A DNA stretch of 64,000 nt. Origin: Amaranthus tricolor (Eukaryota > Streptophyta > Magnoliopsida > Caryophyllales > Amaranthaceae). Each line of letters opens with the position of its first letter. Within the stretch, counting starts at the first letter, position 1. Under the pieces are notes generated by a model. The model did not search any database and had not been told where the DNA came from. It saw only the letters and a program-made list of their open reading frames with translations. A program made the position numbers and the translations under genes. The stretch spans positions 21,715,201-21,779,200 of the forward strand of contig NC_080056.1 in assembly GCF_026212465.1 (NCBI RefSeq), written 5' to 3'. Positions 12,901 to 26,900 of the stretch are shown piece by piece.

Positions 12901-15900
12901 TGTTTGACATTTTTAAAGCGTTTTTGGCACTTTCTAGCATCAAGTGGTTCAAACTTGGTTTGTTTGCCACGAAACCTTGTACACAGCACAATTTGGTATA
13001 TATTATTGTGTTTAAGTAGTTAGAATCCAAAACAGTAGTCATATTCTTGAAATTACATCCTAAGTTGTGTTTTTAAGGTTTTTATAGCTTTTTTGGCACT
13101 TTCTCGGATAAAGTGGTTCAAACTTCATTTGTTTTGCATCCAACTTGGAACACAACACTATATGGTATATATTATCACGTTAAAATGGTTAGAATCCAAA
13201 AAAACTAGTCATACGCCTTTAAATTACATGCTAAGTTGCGTTTTTGATGTTTTTGAAGCGTTTTTGGCACTTTCTCGCATAAAATGGTTTAAACTTCGTT
13301 TTTTTGCCTCGAAACTTGGCACACAACACTATTTGGTATATATTATCGTGTTGAAATGGTAACAATCAAAAACAATAGTCATATGCTTGAAATTACATGC
13401 TAAGTTGCATTTTTAAGATTTTTTACGTTTTTTTGGCACTTTTTCACAAACAGTGCTTAAAATGTCGTTTGCTTGGCAGGAAACTTGTACGAAACACTAT
13501 TTGGTATATATATTATTATGTTGAAATGTTTAAAATCAAAAAAAATAGTCATATGCTAGAAATTGACTACTAAGCTGCGTGTTTGAGATTTTGTAAGTGT
13601 TTTTTGTAGTTTCTAGCATCAAGTGGTTCAAACTTGGTTTGTTTTTCACGAAACCTTGCACATAACACTATTTGGTATATATTTTTTTGTTGAAGTAGTT
13701 AGAATCCAAAACAGTAGTCATATTCTTTAAATTACGTCCTAAGTTGTGTTTTTAAGGTTTTTATAGCTTTTTTGGCACTTTCTCGGATAAAGTGGTTCGA
13801 ACTTCGTTTGCTTTGCATCTAACTTCGCACACAACATTATTTGGTATATATTTTTTTGTTGAAATGGTTAAAATTAACAACAATAGTCATATGCTAGAAA
13901 CTACGTCCTAAGCTACGTGTTTGACATTTTTTAAGCGTTTTTTCCACTTTCTAGCATAAAGTGGTTCCAAATTGGTTTGTTTGCCACGAAACCTTGTACA
14001 CAGCACTATTTGTTATATATTATTGTGTTGAAGTAGTTAGAATCCAAACCAGTAATCATATTCTTGAAATTACATCCTAAGTTGTGTTTTTAAGGTTTTA
14101 TAGCTTTTTTGGCACTTTCTCGGATAAAGTGGTTCAAACTTCATTTGTTTTGCATCCAACTTGGAACACAACACTATATGGTATATATTATCACGTTGAA
14201 ATGGTTAGAATCCAAAAAAACTAGTCATAAGCTTTAAATTACATGCTAAGTTGCGTTTTTGATGTTTTTGAAGCGTTTTGGCACTTTCTCGCATAAAGTG
14301 GTTTAAACTTCTTTTTTTGCCTCGAAACTTGGTACACAACACTATTTGGTATATATTATCGTGTTGAAATGGTTACAATCGAAAACAATAGTCATATGCT
14401 TGAAATTACATGCTAAGTTGCATTTTTAAGGTTTTTCAAGTTTTTTTGGCACTTTTTCACAAACAGTGCTTAAAATGTCGTTTGCTTGGCAGGAAACTAG
14501 TACGAAACACTATTTGGTATAAATATTATTGTGTTGAAATAGTTAAAATCGAAAAAAATAGTCATATGCTAGAAATTACCAACTAAGCTGCGTGTTTGAG
14601 ATTTTGTAAGTGTTTTTTGTAGTTTCTAGCATCAAGTGGTTCAAACTTGGTTTGTTTGCCACGAAACCTTGCACATAACACTATTTGGTATATATTTTTG
14701 TGTTCAAATAGTTAGAATCCAAAACAGTAGTCATATTCTTTAAATTACGTCCGAAGTTGTGTTTTTAAGGTTTTTATAGCTTTTTTGGCACTTTCTCGGA
14801 TAAAGTGGTTCGAACTTCGTTTGCTTTGCATCAAACTTCGCACACAACACTATTTGGTATATATTATCATGTTTAAATGGTTAGAACCCAAAAAAATAGT
14901 CATACGCTTTAAATTATATGATAGGTTGCGTTTTTAAGGTTTTTTAAGCGTTTTTTGCACTTTCTCGCATAAAGTGGCTCAAACATCGTTTTTTTTGCAT
15001 CGAAACTTGGCACACAACACTATTTGGTATATATTATTGTGTTGAAATAGTTAGAATCCAAAACAGTAGTCATATTCTTGAAATTACGTCCTAAGTTGTG
15101 GTTTTAAGGTTTTTATAGCTTTTTTATCACTTTCTCGGATAAAGTAGTTCAAACTTCGTTTGTTTTGCATCAAACTTGGCACACTACACTATTTGGTATA
15201 TGTGATCATGTTTAAATGGTTAGAACCCAATAAAATAGTCATACGCTTTAAATTACATGATAAGTTGCATTTTTGAGTTTTGAAGCGTGTTTGCCACTTG
15301 CTCGCATAAAGTGCTTCAAACTTCGTTTTTTCCTTGAAACTTGGCACACAACACTATTTGGTATATATTATTGTGTTGGAATGGTGACAATCGAAAATAA
15401 TAGTCATATATTTGAAATTACGTGCTAAGTTGCGTTTTTAAGGATTTTATGTTTTTTTGATACTTTCTCGCATAAAGTGCTTAAAATGTGGTTTGTTTGG
15501 CAGGAAACTTGTACTAAACACTATTTGGTATATATTATTGTGTTTAAATGGTTAAAATCGAAAACAATAGTCATATGCTAGAAATTACAAGCTAAGCTGC
15601 GTGTTTGAGATTTTTTCAACGTTTTTGGCACTTTCTAGCATCAAGTGGTTCAAATTTGGTTTGTTTGCGACGAAACTTGGCGCACAACACTATTTGGCAT
15701 ATTTTTTTGTGTTGAAATAGTTAGAATCCAAAACAGTAGACATATTCTTGAAATTACGTGCTAAGTTGCGTTTTTAAGCTTTTTCTAGGCTTTTTGGCAC
15801 TTTCTCGGATAAAGTGGTTCAAACTTCGTTTGTTTTGCATTAAACATGGAACACAACACTATTTAGTACATATTATCATGTTGAAATTGTTAGAATCTAA

Positions 15901-16200
15901 AACAATAGTCATACTTGGCACACAACACTATTTTGTATATATTATTGTGTTGAAATTGTGACAATCGAAAAGAATAGTCATATGCTTGAAATTAAGTGCT
16001 AAGTTGCGTTTTTAAGGTTTTTAAAGTTTTTTTTGGCACTTTCTCGCATAAAATGCTTAAAATGTTGTTTGTTTGGCAAGAAAGTTGTACGAAACACTAT
16101 TTGGTATATATTATTGTGTTGAAATGGTTAAAATTAAAAACAATAGTCATATGTTAGAAACTACGTGCTAAGCTGCGTGTTTGACATTTTTTAAGCGTTT
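6930..16200. repeat. Tandem super-repeat, two copies of ~4.64 kb
   Basis: Sequence from about 6.93 to 11.56 kb is repeated at about 11.56 to 16.2 kb. Matching landmarks have nearly constant offset: gtgatgaagtagtt (about 7005 and 11660), gtttgagattttgtaag (about 9959 and 14593), the ttggtatatgtgatcatg variant (about 10559 and 15191), and the truncated-monomer junction gtcatacttggcac (11279 and 15909). The first copy is slightly longer because of scattered single-base insertions. The duplication contains part of the 16-mer HOR on its left side and the ancestor of the 2259-bp HOR on its right side, so it bridges blocks B and C. Confidence 0.82.
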
Positions 16201-19200
16201 TTGGCACTTTCTAGCATCAAGTGGTTCAAACTTGGTTTGTTTGCCACGAAACCTTGCACACAACACTATTTGGTATATATTATTGTGTTGAAGTAGTTAG
16301 AATCCAAAACAGTAGTCATATTCTTGAAATTACGTCCTAAGTTGTGTTTTTAAGGTTTTTATAGCTTTTTTGGCACTTTCTCGAATAAAGTGGTTCAAAC
16401 TTCATTTGTTTTGCATCAAACATGGTACAAAACACTATTTGGTATATATTATCATGTTGAAATTTTTAGAACCCAAAAAATAGTCATATGCTTTAAATTA
16501 CAAGCTAAGTTGCGTTTTGAGATTTTTGAAGAGTTTTTGACACTTTCTCGCATAAAGTGGTTGAAACTTCTTTTTTTTTGCCTCGAAACTTGGCACACAA
16601 CACTATTTGGTAAATATTAACGTGTTGAAATTGTGACAATCGAAAACAATAGTCATATGCTTGAAATTACATGCTAAGTTGCATTTTTAAGGTTTTTCAA
16701 GTTTTTTTGGCACTTTTTCCCAAACAGTGCTTAAAATGTGGTTTACTTGGCAGGAAACTTGTACGAAACACTATTTGGTATATATATTTTTGTGTTGAAA
16801 TGGTTAAAATCGAAAAAAATAGTCATATGCTAAAAATTACCAACTAAGCTGCGTGTTTGAGATTTTGTAAGTGTATTTTGTAGTTTCTAGCATCAAGTGG
16901 TTCAAACTTGGTTTGTTTGCCACGAAACCTTGCACATAACACTATTTGGTATATATTTTTGTGTTGAAATAGTTAGAATCCAAAACAGTAGTCATATTCT
17001 TTAAATTACGTCCGAAGTTGTGTTTTTAAGGTTTTTATAGCTTTTTTGGCACTTTCTCGGATAAAGTGGTTCGAACTTCGTTTGCTTTGCATCAAACTTC
17101 GCACACAACACTATTTGGTATATATTATCATGTTTAAATGGTTAGAACCCAAAAAAATAGTCATACGCTTTAAATTATATGATAGGTTGCGTTTTTAAGG
17201 TTTTTTAAGCGTTTTTTGCACTTTCTCGCATAAATTGGTTCAAACATCGTTTTTTTGCATCGAAACTTGGCACACAACACTATTTGGTATATATTATTGT
17301 GATGAAATAGTTAGAATCCAAAACAGTAGTCATATTCTTGAAATTACGTCCTAAGTTGTGGTTTTAAGGTTTTTATAGCTTTTTTATCACTTTCTCGGAT
17401 AAAGTAGTTCAAACTTCGTTTGTTTTGCATCAAACTTGGCACACTGCACTATTTGCTATATGTGATCATGTTTAAATGGTTAGAACCCAATAAAATAGTC
17501 ATACGCTTTAAATTACATGATAAGTTGCATTTTTGAGTTTTGAAGCGTGTTTGCCACTTGCTCGCATAAAGTGCTTCAAACTTCGTTTTTTCCTCGAAAC
17601 TTGGCACACAACACTATTTGGTATATATTATTGTGTTGGAATGGTGACAATCGAAAACAATAATCATATATTTGAAATTACGTGCTAAGTTGCGTTTTTA
17701 AGGATTTTATGTTTTTTTGATACTTTCTCGCATAAAGTGCTTAAAATGTGGTTTGTTTGGCAGGAAACTTGTACTAAACACTATTTGGTATATATTATTG
17801 TGTTTAAATGGTTAAAATCGAAAACAATAGTCATATGCTAGAAATTACAAGCTAAGCTGCGTGTTTGAGATTTTTTCAGCGTTTTTGGCACTTTCTAGCA
17901 TCAAGTGGTTCAAATTTGGTTTGTTTGCGACGAAACATGGCGCACAACACTATTTGGCATATTTTTTTGTGTTTAAATAGTTAGAATCCAAAACAGTAGA
18001 CATATTCTTGAAATTACGTGCTAAGTTGCGTTTTTAAGCTTTTTCTAGGCTTTTTGGCACTTTCTCGGATAAAGTGGTTCAAACTTCGTTTGTTTTGCAT
18101 TAAACATGGAACACAACACTATTTAGTACATATTATCATGTTGAAATTGTTAGAATCTAAAACAATAGTCATACTTGGCACACAACACTATTTTGTATAT
18201 ATTATTGTGTTGAAATTGTGACAATCGAAAAGAATAGTCATATGCTTGAAATTAAGTGCTAAGTTGCGTTTTTAAGGTTTTTAAAGTTTTTTTGGCACTT
18301 TCTCGCATAAAATGCTTAAAATGTTGTTTGTTTGGCAGGAAAGTTGTACGAAACTCTATTTGGTATATATTATTGTGTTGAAATGGTTAAAATTAAAAAC
18401 AATAGTCATATGTTAGAAACTACGTGCTAAGCTGCGTGTTTGACATTTTTTAAGCGTTTTTGGCACTTTCTAGCATCAAGTGGTTCAAACTTGGTTTGTT
18501 TGCCACGAAACCTTGCACACAACACTATTTGGTATATATTATTGTGTTGAAGTAGTTAGAATCCAAAACAGTAGTCATATTCTTGAAATTACGTCCTAAG
18601 TTGTGTTTTTAAGGTTTTTATAGCTTTTTTGGCACTTTCTCGAATAAAGTGGTTCAAACTTCATTTGTTTTGCATCAAACATGGTACAAAACACTATTTG
18701 GTATATATTATCATGTTGAAATTTTTAGAACCCAAAAAATAGTCATATGCTTTAAATTACAAGCTAAGTTGCGTTTTGAGATTTTTGAAAAGTTTTTGAC
18801 ACTTTCTCGCATAAAGTGGTTCAAACTTCTTTTTTTTGCCTCGAAACTTGGCACACAACACTATTTGGTAAATATTAACGTGTTGAAATTGTGACAATCG
18901 AAAACAATAGTCATATGCTTGAAATTACATGCTAAGTTGCATTTTTAAGGTTTTTCAAGTTTTTTTGGCACTTTTTCACAAACAGTGCTTAAAATGTGGT
19001 TTACTTGGCAGGAAACTTGTACGAAACACTATTTGGTATATATATTTTTGTGTTGAAATGGTTAAAATCGAAAAAAATAGTCATATGCTAAAAATTACCA
19101 ACTAAGCTGCGTGTTTGAGATTTTGTAAGTGTTTTTTGTAGTTTCTAGCATCAAGTGGTTCAAACTTGGTTTGTTTGCCACGAAACCTTGCACATAACAC

Positions 19201-20906
19201 TATTTGGTATATATTTTTGTGTTGAAATAGTTAGAATCCAAAACAGTAGTCATATTCTTTAAATTACGTCCGAAGTTGTGTTTTTAAGGTTTTTATAGCT
19301 TTTTTGGCACTTTCTCGGATAAAGTGGTTCGAACTTCGTTTGCTTTGCATCAAACTTCGCACACAACACTATTTGGTATATATTATCATGTTTAAATGGT
19401 TAGAACCCAAAAAAATAGTCATACGCTTTAAATTATATGATAGGTTGCGTTTTTAAGGTTTTTTAAGCGTTTTTTGCACTTTCTCGCATAAATTGGTTCA
19501 AACATCGTTTTTTTGCATCGAAACTTGGCACACAACACTATTTGGTATATATTATTGTGTTGAAATAGTTAGAATCCAAAACAGTAGTCATATTCTTGAA
19601 ATTACGTCCTAAGTTGTGGTTTTAAGGTTTTTATAGCTTTTTTATCACTTTCTCGGATAAAGTAGTTCAAACTTCGTTTGTTTTGCATCAAACTTGGCAC
19701 ACTGCACTATTTGCTATATGTGATCATGTTTAAATGGTTAGAACCCAATAAAATAGTCATACGCTTTAAATTACATGATAAGTTGCATTTTTGAGTTTTG
19801 AAGCGTGTTTGCCACTTGCTCGCATAAAGTGCTTCAAACTTCGTTTTTTCCTCGAAACTTGGCACACAACACTATTTGGTATATATTATTGTGTTGGAAT
19901 GGTGACAATCGAAAACAATAGTCATATATTTGAAATTACGTGCTAAGTTGCGTTTTTAAGGATTTTATGTTTTTTTGATACTTTCTCGCATAAAGTGCTT
20001 AAAATGTGGTTTGTTTGGCAGGAAACTTGTACTAAACACTATTTGGTATATATTATTGTGTTTAAATGGTTAAAATCGAAAACAATAGTCATATGCTAGA
20101 AATTACAAGCTAAGCTGCGTGTTTGAGATTTTTTCAGCGTTTTTGGCACTTTCTAGCATCAAGTGGTTCAAATTTGGTTTGTTTGCGACGAAACTTGGCG
20201 CACAACACTATTTGGCATATTTTTTTGTGTTGAAATAGTTAGAATCCAAAACAGTAGACATATTCTTGAAATTACGTGCTAAGTTGCGTTTTTAAGCTTT
20301 TTCTAGGCTTTTTGGCACTTTCTCGGATAAAGTGGTTCAAACTTCGTTTGTTTTGCATTAAACATGGAACACAACACTATTTAGTACATATTATCATGTT
20401 GAAATTGTTAGAATCTAAAACAATAGTCATACTTGGCACACAACACTATTTTGTATATATTATTGTGTTGAAATTGTGACAATCGAAAAGAATAGTCATA
20501 TGCTTGAAATTAAGTGCTAAGTTGCGTTTTTAAGGTTTTTAAAGTTTTTTTGGCACTTTCTCGCATAAAGTGCTTAAAATGTTGTTTGTTTGGCAGGAAA
20601 GTTGTACGAAACACTATTTGGTATATATTATTGTATTGAAATGGTTAAAATTAAAAACAATAGTCATATGTTAGAAACTACGTGCTAAGCTGCGTGTTTG
20701 ACATTTTTTAAGCGTTTTTGGCACTTTCTAGCATCAAGTGGTTCAAACTTGGTTTGTTTGCCACGAAACCTTGCACACAACACTATTTGGTATATATTAT
20801 TGTGTTGAAGTAGTTAGAATCCAAAACAGTAGTCATATTCTTGAAATTACGTCCTAAGTTGTGTTTTTAAGGTTTTTATAGCTTTTTTGGCACTTTCTCG
20901 AATAAA
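14350..20906. repeat. HOR block C1: 2259-bp unit (13 monomers + 71-bp stub)
   Basis: Two complete units lie between the anchor catcaaacatggtacaaaac at 16416 and its recurrences one and two periods on (period 2259 then 2258), with a partial unit upstream from about 14.35 kb. Each unit contains thirteen full monomers plus one shortened monomer in which aatagtcat is joined directly to acttggcacacaac, leaving only about 71 bp between successive cores. Thirteen monomers of about 168.3 bp plus 71 bp gives the observed period. Copies differ by only scattered single bases. Confidence 0.9.
15838..15945. repeat. 71-bp truncated monomer (type example)
   Basis: Here a monomer core (atttagtacatatt, near 15860) is followed only about 71 bp later by the next core (attttgtatatatt, near 15931). 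The join is gtcat|acttggcacacaac, which removes about 98 bp from aatagtcat... to ...aaacttggcac. The same junction occurs at about 11280, 18170, 20428, 23026, 25624, 28222 and 32803, once per C-type unit. It is therefore one deletion event propagated with the HOR, and it serves as a clean tag for counting units. Confidence 0.9.
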
Positions 20907-23900
20907 GTGGTTCAAACTTCATTTGTTTTGCATCAAACATGGTACAAAACACTATTTGGTATATATTATCATGTTGAAATTTTTAGAACCCAAAAAATAG
21001 TCATATGCTTTAAATTACAAGCTAAGTTGCGTTTTGAGATTTTTGAAGAGTTTTTGACACTTTCTCGCATAAAGTGGTTCAAACTTCTTTTTTTTGCCTC
21101 GAAACTTGGCACACAACACTATTTGGTAAATATTAACGTGTTGAAATTGTGACAATCGAAAACAATAGTCATATGCTTGAAATTACATGCTAAGTTGCAT
21201 TTTTAAGGTTTTTCAAGTTTTTTTGGCACTTTTTCACAAACAGTGCTTAAAATGTGGTTTACTTGGCAGGAAACTTGTACGAAACACTATTTGGTATATA
21301 TATTTTTGTGTTGAAATGGTTAAAATCGAAAAAAATAGTCATATGCTAAAAATTACCAACTAAGCTGCGTGTTTGAGATTTTGTAAGTGTTTTTTGTAGT
21401 TTCTAGCATCAAGTGGTTCAAACTTGGTTTGTTTGCCACGAAACCTTGCACATAACACTATTTGGTATATATTTTTGTGTTGAAATAGTTAGAATCCAAA
21501 ACAGTAGTCATATTCTTTAAATTACGTCCGAAGTTGTGTTTTTAAGGTTTTTATAGCTTTTTTGGCACTTTCTCGGATAAAGTGGTTCGAACTTCGTTTG
21601 CTTTGCATCAAACTTCGCACACAACACTATTTGGTATATATTATCATGTTTAAATGGTTAGAACCCAAAAAAATAGTCATACGCTTTAAATTATATGATA
21701 GGTTGCGTTTTTAAGGTTTTTTAAGCGTTTTTTGCACTTTCTCGCATAAAGTGGTTCAAACATCGTTTTTTTGCATCGAAACTTGGCACACAACACTATT
21801 TGGTATATATTATTGTGTTGAAATAGTTAGAATCCAAAACAGTAGTCATATTCTTTAAATTACGTCCGAAGTTGTGTTTTTAAGGTTTTTATAGCTTTTT
21901 TGGCACTTTCTCGGATAAAGTGGTTCGAACTTCGTTTGCTTTGCATCAAACTTCGCACACAACACTATTTGGTATATATTATCATGTTTAAATGGTTAGA
22001 ACCCAAAAAAATAGTCATACGCTTTAAATTATATGATAGGTTGCGTTTTTAAGGTTTTTTAAGCGTTTTTTGCACTTTCTCGCACAAAGTGGTTCAAACA
22101 TCGTTTTTTTTGCATCGAAACTTGGCACACAACACTATTTGGTATATATTATTGTGTTGAAATAGTTAGAATCCAAAACAGTAGTCATATTCTTGAAATT
22201 ACGTCCTAAGTTGTGGTTTTAAGGTTTTTATAGCTTTTTTATCACTTTCTCGGATAAAGTAGTTCAAACTTCGTTTGTTTTGCATCAAACTTGGCACACT
22301 ACACTATTTGGTATATGTGATCATGTTTAAATGGTTAGAACCCAATAAAATAGTCATACGCTTTAAATTACATGATAAGTTGCATTTTTGAGTTTTGAAG
22401 CGTGTTTGCCACTTGCTCGCATAAAGTGCTTCAAACTTCGTTTTTTCCTCGAAACTTGGCACACAACACTATTTGGTATATATTATTGTGTTGGAATGGT
22501 GACAATCGAAAACAATAGTCATATATTTGAAATTACGTGCTAAGTTGCGTTTTTAAGGATTTTATGTTTTTTTGATACTTTCTCGCATAAAGTGCTTAAA
22601 ATGTGGTTTGTTTGGCAGGAAACTTGTACTAAACACTATTTGGTATATATTATTGTGTTTAAATGGTTAAAATCGAAAACAATAGTCATATGCTAGAAAT
22701 TACAAGCTAAGCTGCGTGTTTGAGATTTTTTCAGCGTTTTTGGCACTTTCTAGCATCAAGTGGTTCAAATTTGGTTTGTTTGCGACGAAACTTGGCGCAC
22801 AACACTATTTGGCATATTTTTTTGTGTTGAAATAGTTAGAATCCAAAACAGTAGACATATTCTTGAAATTACGTGCTAAGTTGCGTTTTTAAGCTTTTTC
22901 TAGGCTTTTTAGCACTTTCTCGGATAAAGTGGTTCAAACTTCGTTTGTTTTGCATTAAACATGGAACACAACACTATTTAGTACATATTATCATGTTGAA
23001 ATTGTTAGAATCTAAAACAATAGTCATACTTGGCACACAACACTATTTTGTATATATTATTGTGTTGAAATTGTGACAATCAAAAAGAATAGTCATATGC
23101 TTGAAATTAAGTGCTAAGTTGCGTTTTTAAGGTTTTTAAAGTTTTTTTGGCACTTTCTCGCATAAAATGCTTAAATTTTTGTTTGTTTGGCAGGAAAGTT
23201 GTACGAAACACTATTTGGTATATATTATTGTGTTGAAATGGTTAAAATTAAAAACAATAGTCATACGTTAGAAACTACGTGCTAAGCTGCGTGTTTGACA
23301 TTTTTTAAGCGTTTTTGGCACTTTCTAGCATCAAGTGGTTCAAACTTGGTTTGTTTGCCACGAAACCTTGCACACAACACTATTTGGTATATATTATTGT
23401 GTTGAAGTAGTTAGAATCCAAAACAGTAGTCATATTCTTGAAATTACGTCCTAAGTTGTGTTTTTAAGGTTTTTATAGCTTTTTTGGCACTTTCTCGAAT
23501 AAAGTGGTTCAAACTTCATTTGTTTTGCATCAAACATGGTACAAAACACTATTTGGTATATATTATCATGTTGAAATTTTTAGAACCCAAAAAATAGTCA
23601 TATGCTTTAAATTACAAGCTAAGTTGCGTTTTGAGATTTTTGAAGAGTTTTTGACACTTTCTCGCATAAAGTGGTTCAAACTTCTTTTTTTTGCCTCGAA
23701 ACTTGGCACACAACACTATTTGGTAAATATTAACGTGTTGAAATTGTGACAATCGAAAACAATAGTCATATGCTTGAAATTACATGCTAAGTTGCATTTT
23801 TAAGGTTTTTCAAGTTTTTTTGGCACTTTTTCACAAACAGTGCTTAAAATGTGGTTTACTTGGCAGGAAACTTGTACGAAACACTATTTGGTATATATAT

Positions 23901-26900
23901 TTTTGTGTTGAAATGGTTAAAATCGAAAAAAATAGTCATATGCTAAAAATTACCAACTAAGCTGCGTGTTTGAGATTTTGTAAGTGTTTTTTGTAGTTTC
24001 TAGCATCAAGTGGTTCAAACTTGGTTTGTTTGCCACGAAACCTTGCACATAACACTATTTGGTATATATTTTTGTGTTGAAATAGTTAGAATCCAAAACA
24101 GTAGTCATATTCTTTAAATTACGTCCGAAGTTGTGTTTTTAAGGTTTTTATAGCTTTTTTGGCACTTTCTCGGATAAAGTGGTTCGAACTTCGTTTGCTT
24201 TGCATCAAACTTCGCACACAACACTATTTGGTATATATTATCATGTTTAAATGGTTAGAACCCAAAAAAATAGTCATACGCTTTAAATTATATGATAGGT
24301 TGCGTTTTTAAGGTTTTTTAAGCGTTTTTTGCACTTTCTCGCATAAAGTGGTTCAAACATCGTTTTTTTGCATCGAAACTTGGCACACAACACTATTTGG
24401 TATATATTATTGTGTTGAAATAGTTAGAATCCAAAACAGTAGTCATATTCTTTAAATTACGTCCGAAGTTGTGTTTTTAAGGTTTTTATAGCTTTTTTGG
24501 CACTTTCTCGGATAAAGTGGTTCGAACTTCGTTTGCTTTGCATCAAACTTCGCACACAACACTATTTGGTATATATTATCATGTTTAAATGGTTAGAACC
24601 CAAAAAAATAGTCATACGCTTTAAATTATATGATAGGTTGCGTTTTTAAGGTTTTTTAAGCGTTTTTTGCACTTTCTCGCACAAAGTGGTTCAAACATCG
24701 TTTTTTTGCATCGAAACTTGGCACACAACACTATTTGGTATATATTATTGTGTTGAAATAGTTAGAATCCAAAACAGTAGTCATATTCTTGAAATTACGT
24801 CCTAAGTTGTGGTTTTAAGGTTTTTATAGCTTTTTTATCACTTTCTCGGATAAAGTAGTTCAAACTTCGTTTGTTTTGCATCAAACTTGGCACACTACAC
24901 TATTTGGTATATGTGATCATGTTTAAATGGTTAGAACCCAATAAAATAGTCATACGCTTTAAATTACATGATAAGTTGCATTTTTGAGTTTTGAAGCGTG
25001 TTTGCCACTTGCTCGCATAAAGTGCTTCAAACTTCGTTTTTTCCTCGAAACTTGGCACACAACACTATTTGGTATATATTATTGTGTTGGAATGGTGACA
25101 ATCGAAAACAATAGTCATATATTTGAAATTACGTGCTAAGTTGCGTTTTTAAGGATTTTATGTTTTTTTGATACTTTCTCGCATAAAGTGCTTAAAATGT
25201 GGTTTGTTTGGCAGGAAACTTGTACTAAACACTATTTGGTATATATTATTGTGTTTAAATGGTTAAAATCGAAAACAATAGTCATATGCTAGAAATTACA
25301 AGCTAAGCTGCGTGTGTTTGAGATTTTTTCAGCGTTTTTGGCACTTTCTAGCATCAAGTGGTTCAAATTTGGTTTGTTTGCGACGAAACTTGGCGCACAA
25401 CACTATTTGGCATATTTTTTTGTGTTGAAATAGTTAGAATCCAAAACAGTAGACATATTCTTGAAATTACGTGCTAAGTTGCGTTTTTAAGCTTTTTCTA
25501 GGCTTTTTGGCACTTTCTCGGATAAAGTGGTTCAAACTTCGTTTGTTTTGCATTAAACATGGAACACAACACTATTTAGTACATATTATCATGTTGAAAT
25601 TGTTAGAATCTAAAACAATAGTCATACTTGGCACACAACACTATTTTGTATATATTATTGTGTTGAAATTGTGACAATCGAAAAGAATAGTCATATGCTT
25701 GAAATTAAGTGCTAAGTTGCGTTTTTAAGGTTTTTAAAGTTTTTTTTGGCACTTTCTCGCATAAAATGCTTAAAATGTTGTTTGTTTGGCAGGAAAGTTG
25801 TACGAAACACTATTTGGTATATATTATTGTGTTGAAATGGTTAAAATTAAAAACAATAGTCATACGTTAGAAACTACGTGCTAAGCTGCGTGTTTGACAT
25901 TTTTTAAGCGTTTTTGGCACTTTCTAGCATCAAGTGGTTCAAACTTGGTTTGTTTGCCACGAAACCTTGCACACAACACTATTTGGTATATATTATTGTG
26001 TTGAAGTAGTTAGAATCCAAAACAGTAGTCATATTCTTGAAATTACGTCCTAAGTTGTGTTTTTAAGGTTTTTATAGCTTTTTTGGCACTTTCTCGAATA
26101 AAGTGGTTCAAACTTCATTTGTTTTGCATCAAACATGGTACAAAACACTATTTGGTATATATTATCATGTTGAAATTTTTAGAACCCAAAAAATAGTCAT
26201 ATGCTTTAAATTACAAGCTAAGTTGCGTTTTGAGATTTTTGAAGAGTTTTTGACACTTTCTCGCATAAAGTGGTTCAAACTTCTTTTTTTTGCCTCGAAA
26301 CTTGGCACACAACACTATTTGGTAAATATTAACGTGTTGAAATTGTGACAATCGAAAACAATAGTCATATGCTTGAAATTACATGCTAAGTTGCATTTTT
26401 AAGGTTTTTCAAGTTTTTTTGGCACTTTTTCACAAACAGTGCTTAAAATGTGGTTTACTTGGCAGGAAACTTGTACGAAACACTATTTGGTATATATATT
26501 TTTGTGTTGAAATGGTTAAAATCGAAAAAAATAGTCATATGCTAAAAATTACCAACTAAGCTGCGTGTTTGAGATTTTGTAAGTGTTTTTTGTAGTTTCT
26601 AGCATCAAGTGGTTCAAACTTGGTTTGTTTGCCACGAAACCTTGCACATAACACTATTTGGTATATATTTTTGTGTTGAAATAGTTAGAATCCAAAACAG
26701 TAGTCATATTCTTTAAATTACGTCCGAAGTTGTGTTTTTAAGGTTTTTATAGCTTTTTTGGCACTTTCTCGGATAAAGTGGTTCGAACTTCGTTTGCTTT
26801 GCATCAAACTTCGCACACAACACTATTTGGTATATATTATCATGTTTAAATGGTTAGAACCCAAAAAAATAGTCATACGCTTTAAATTATATGATAGGTT

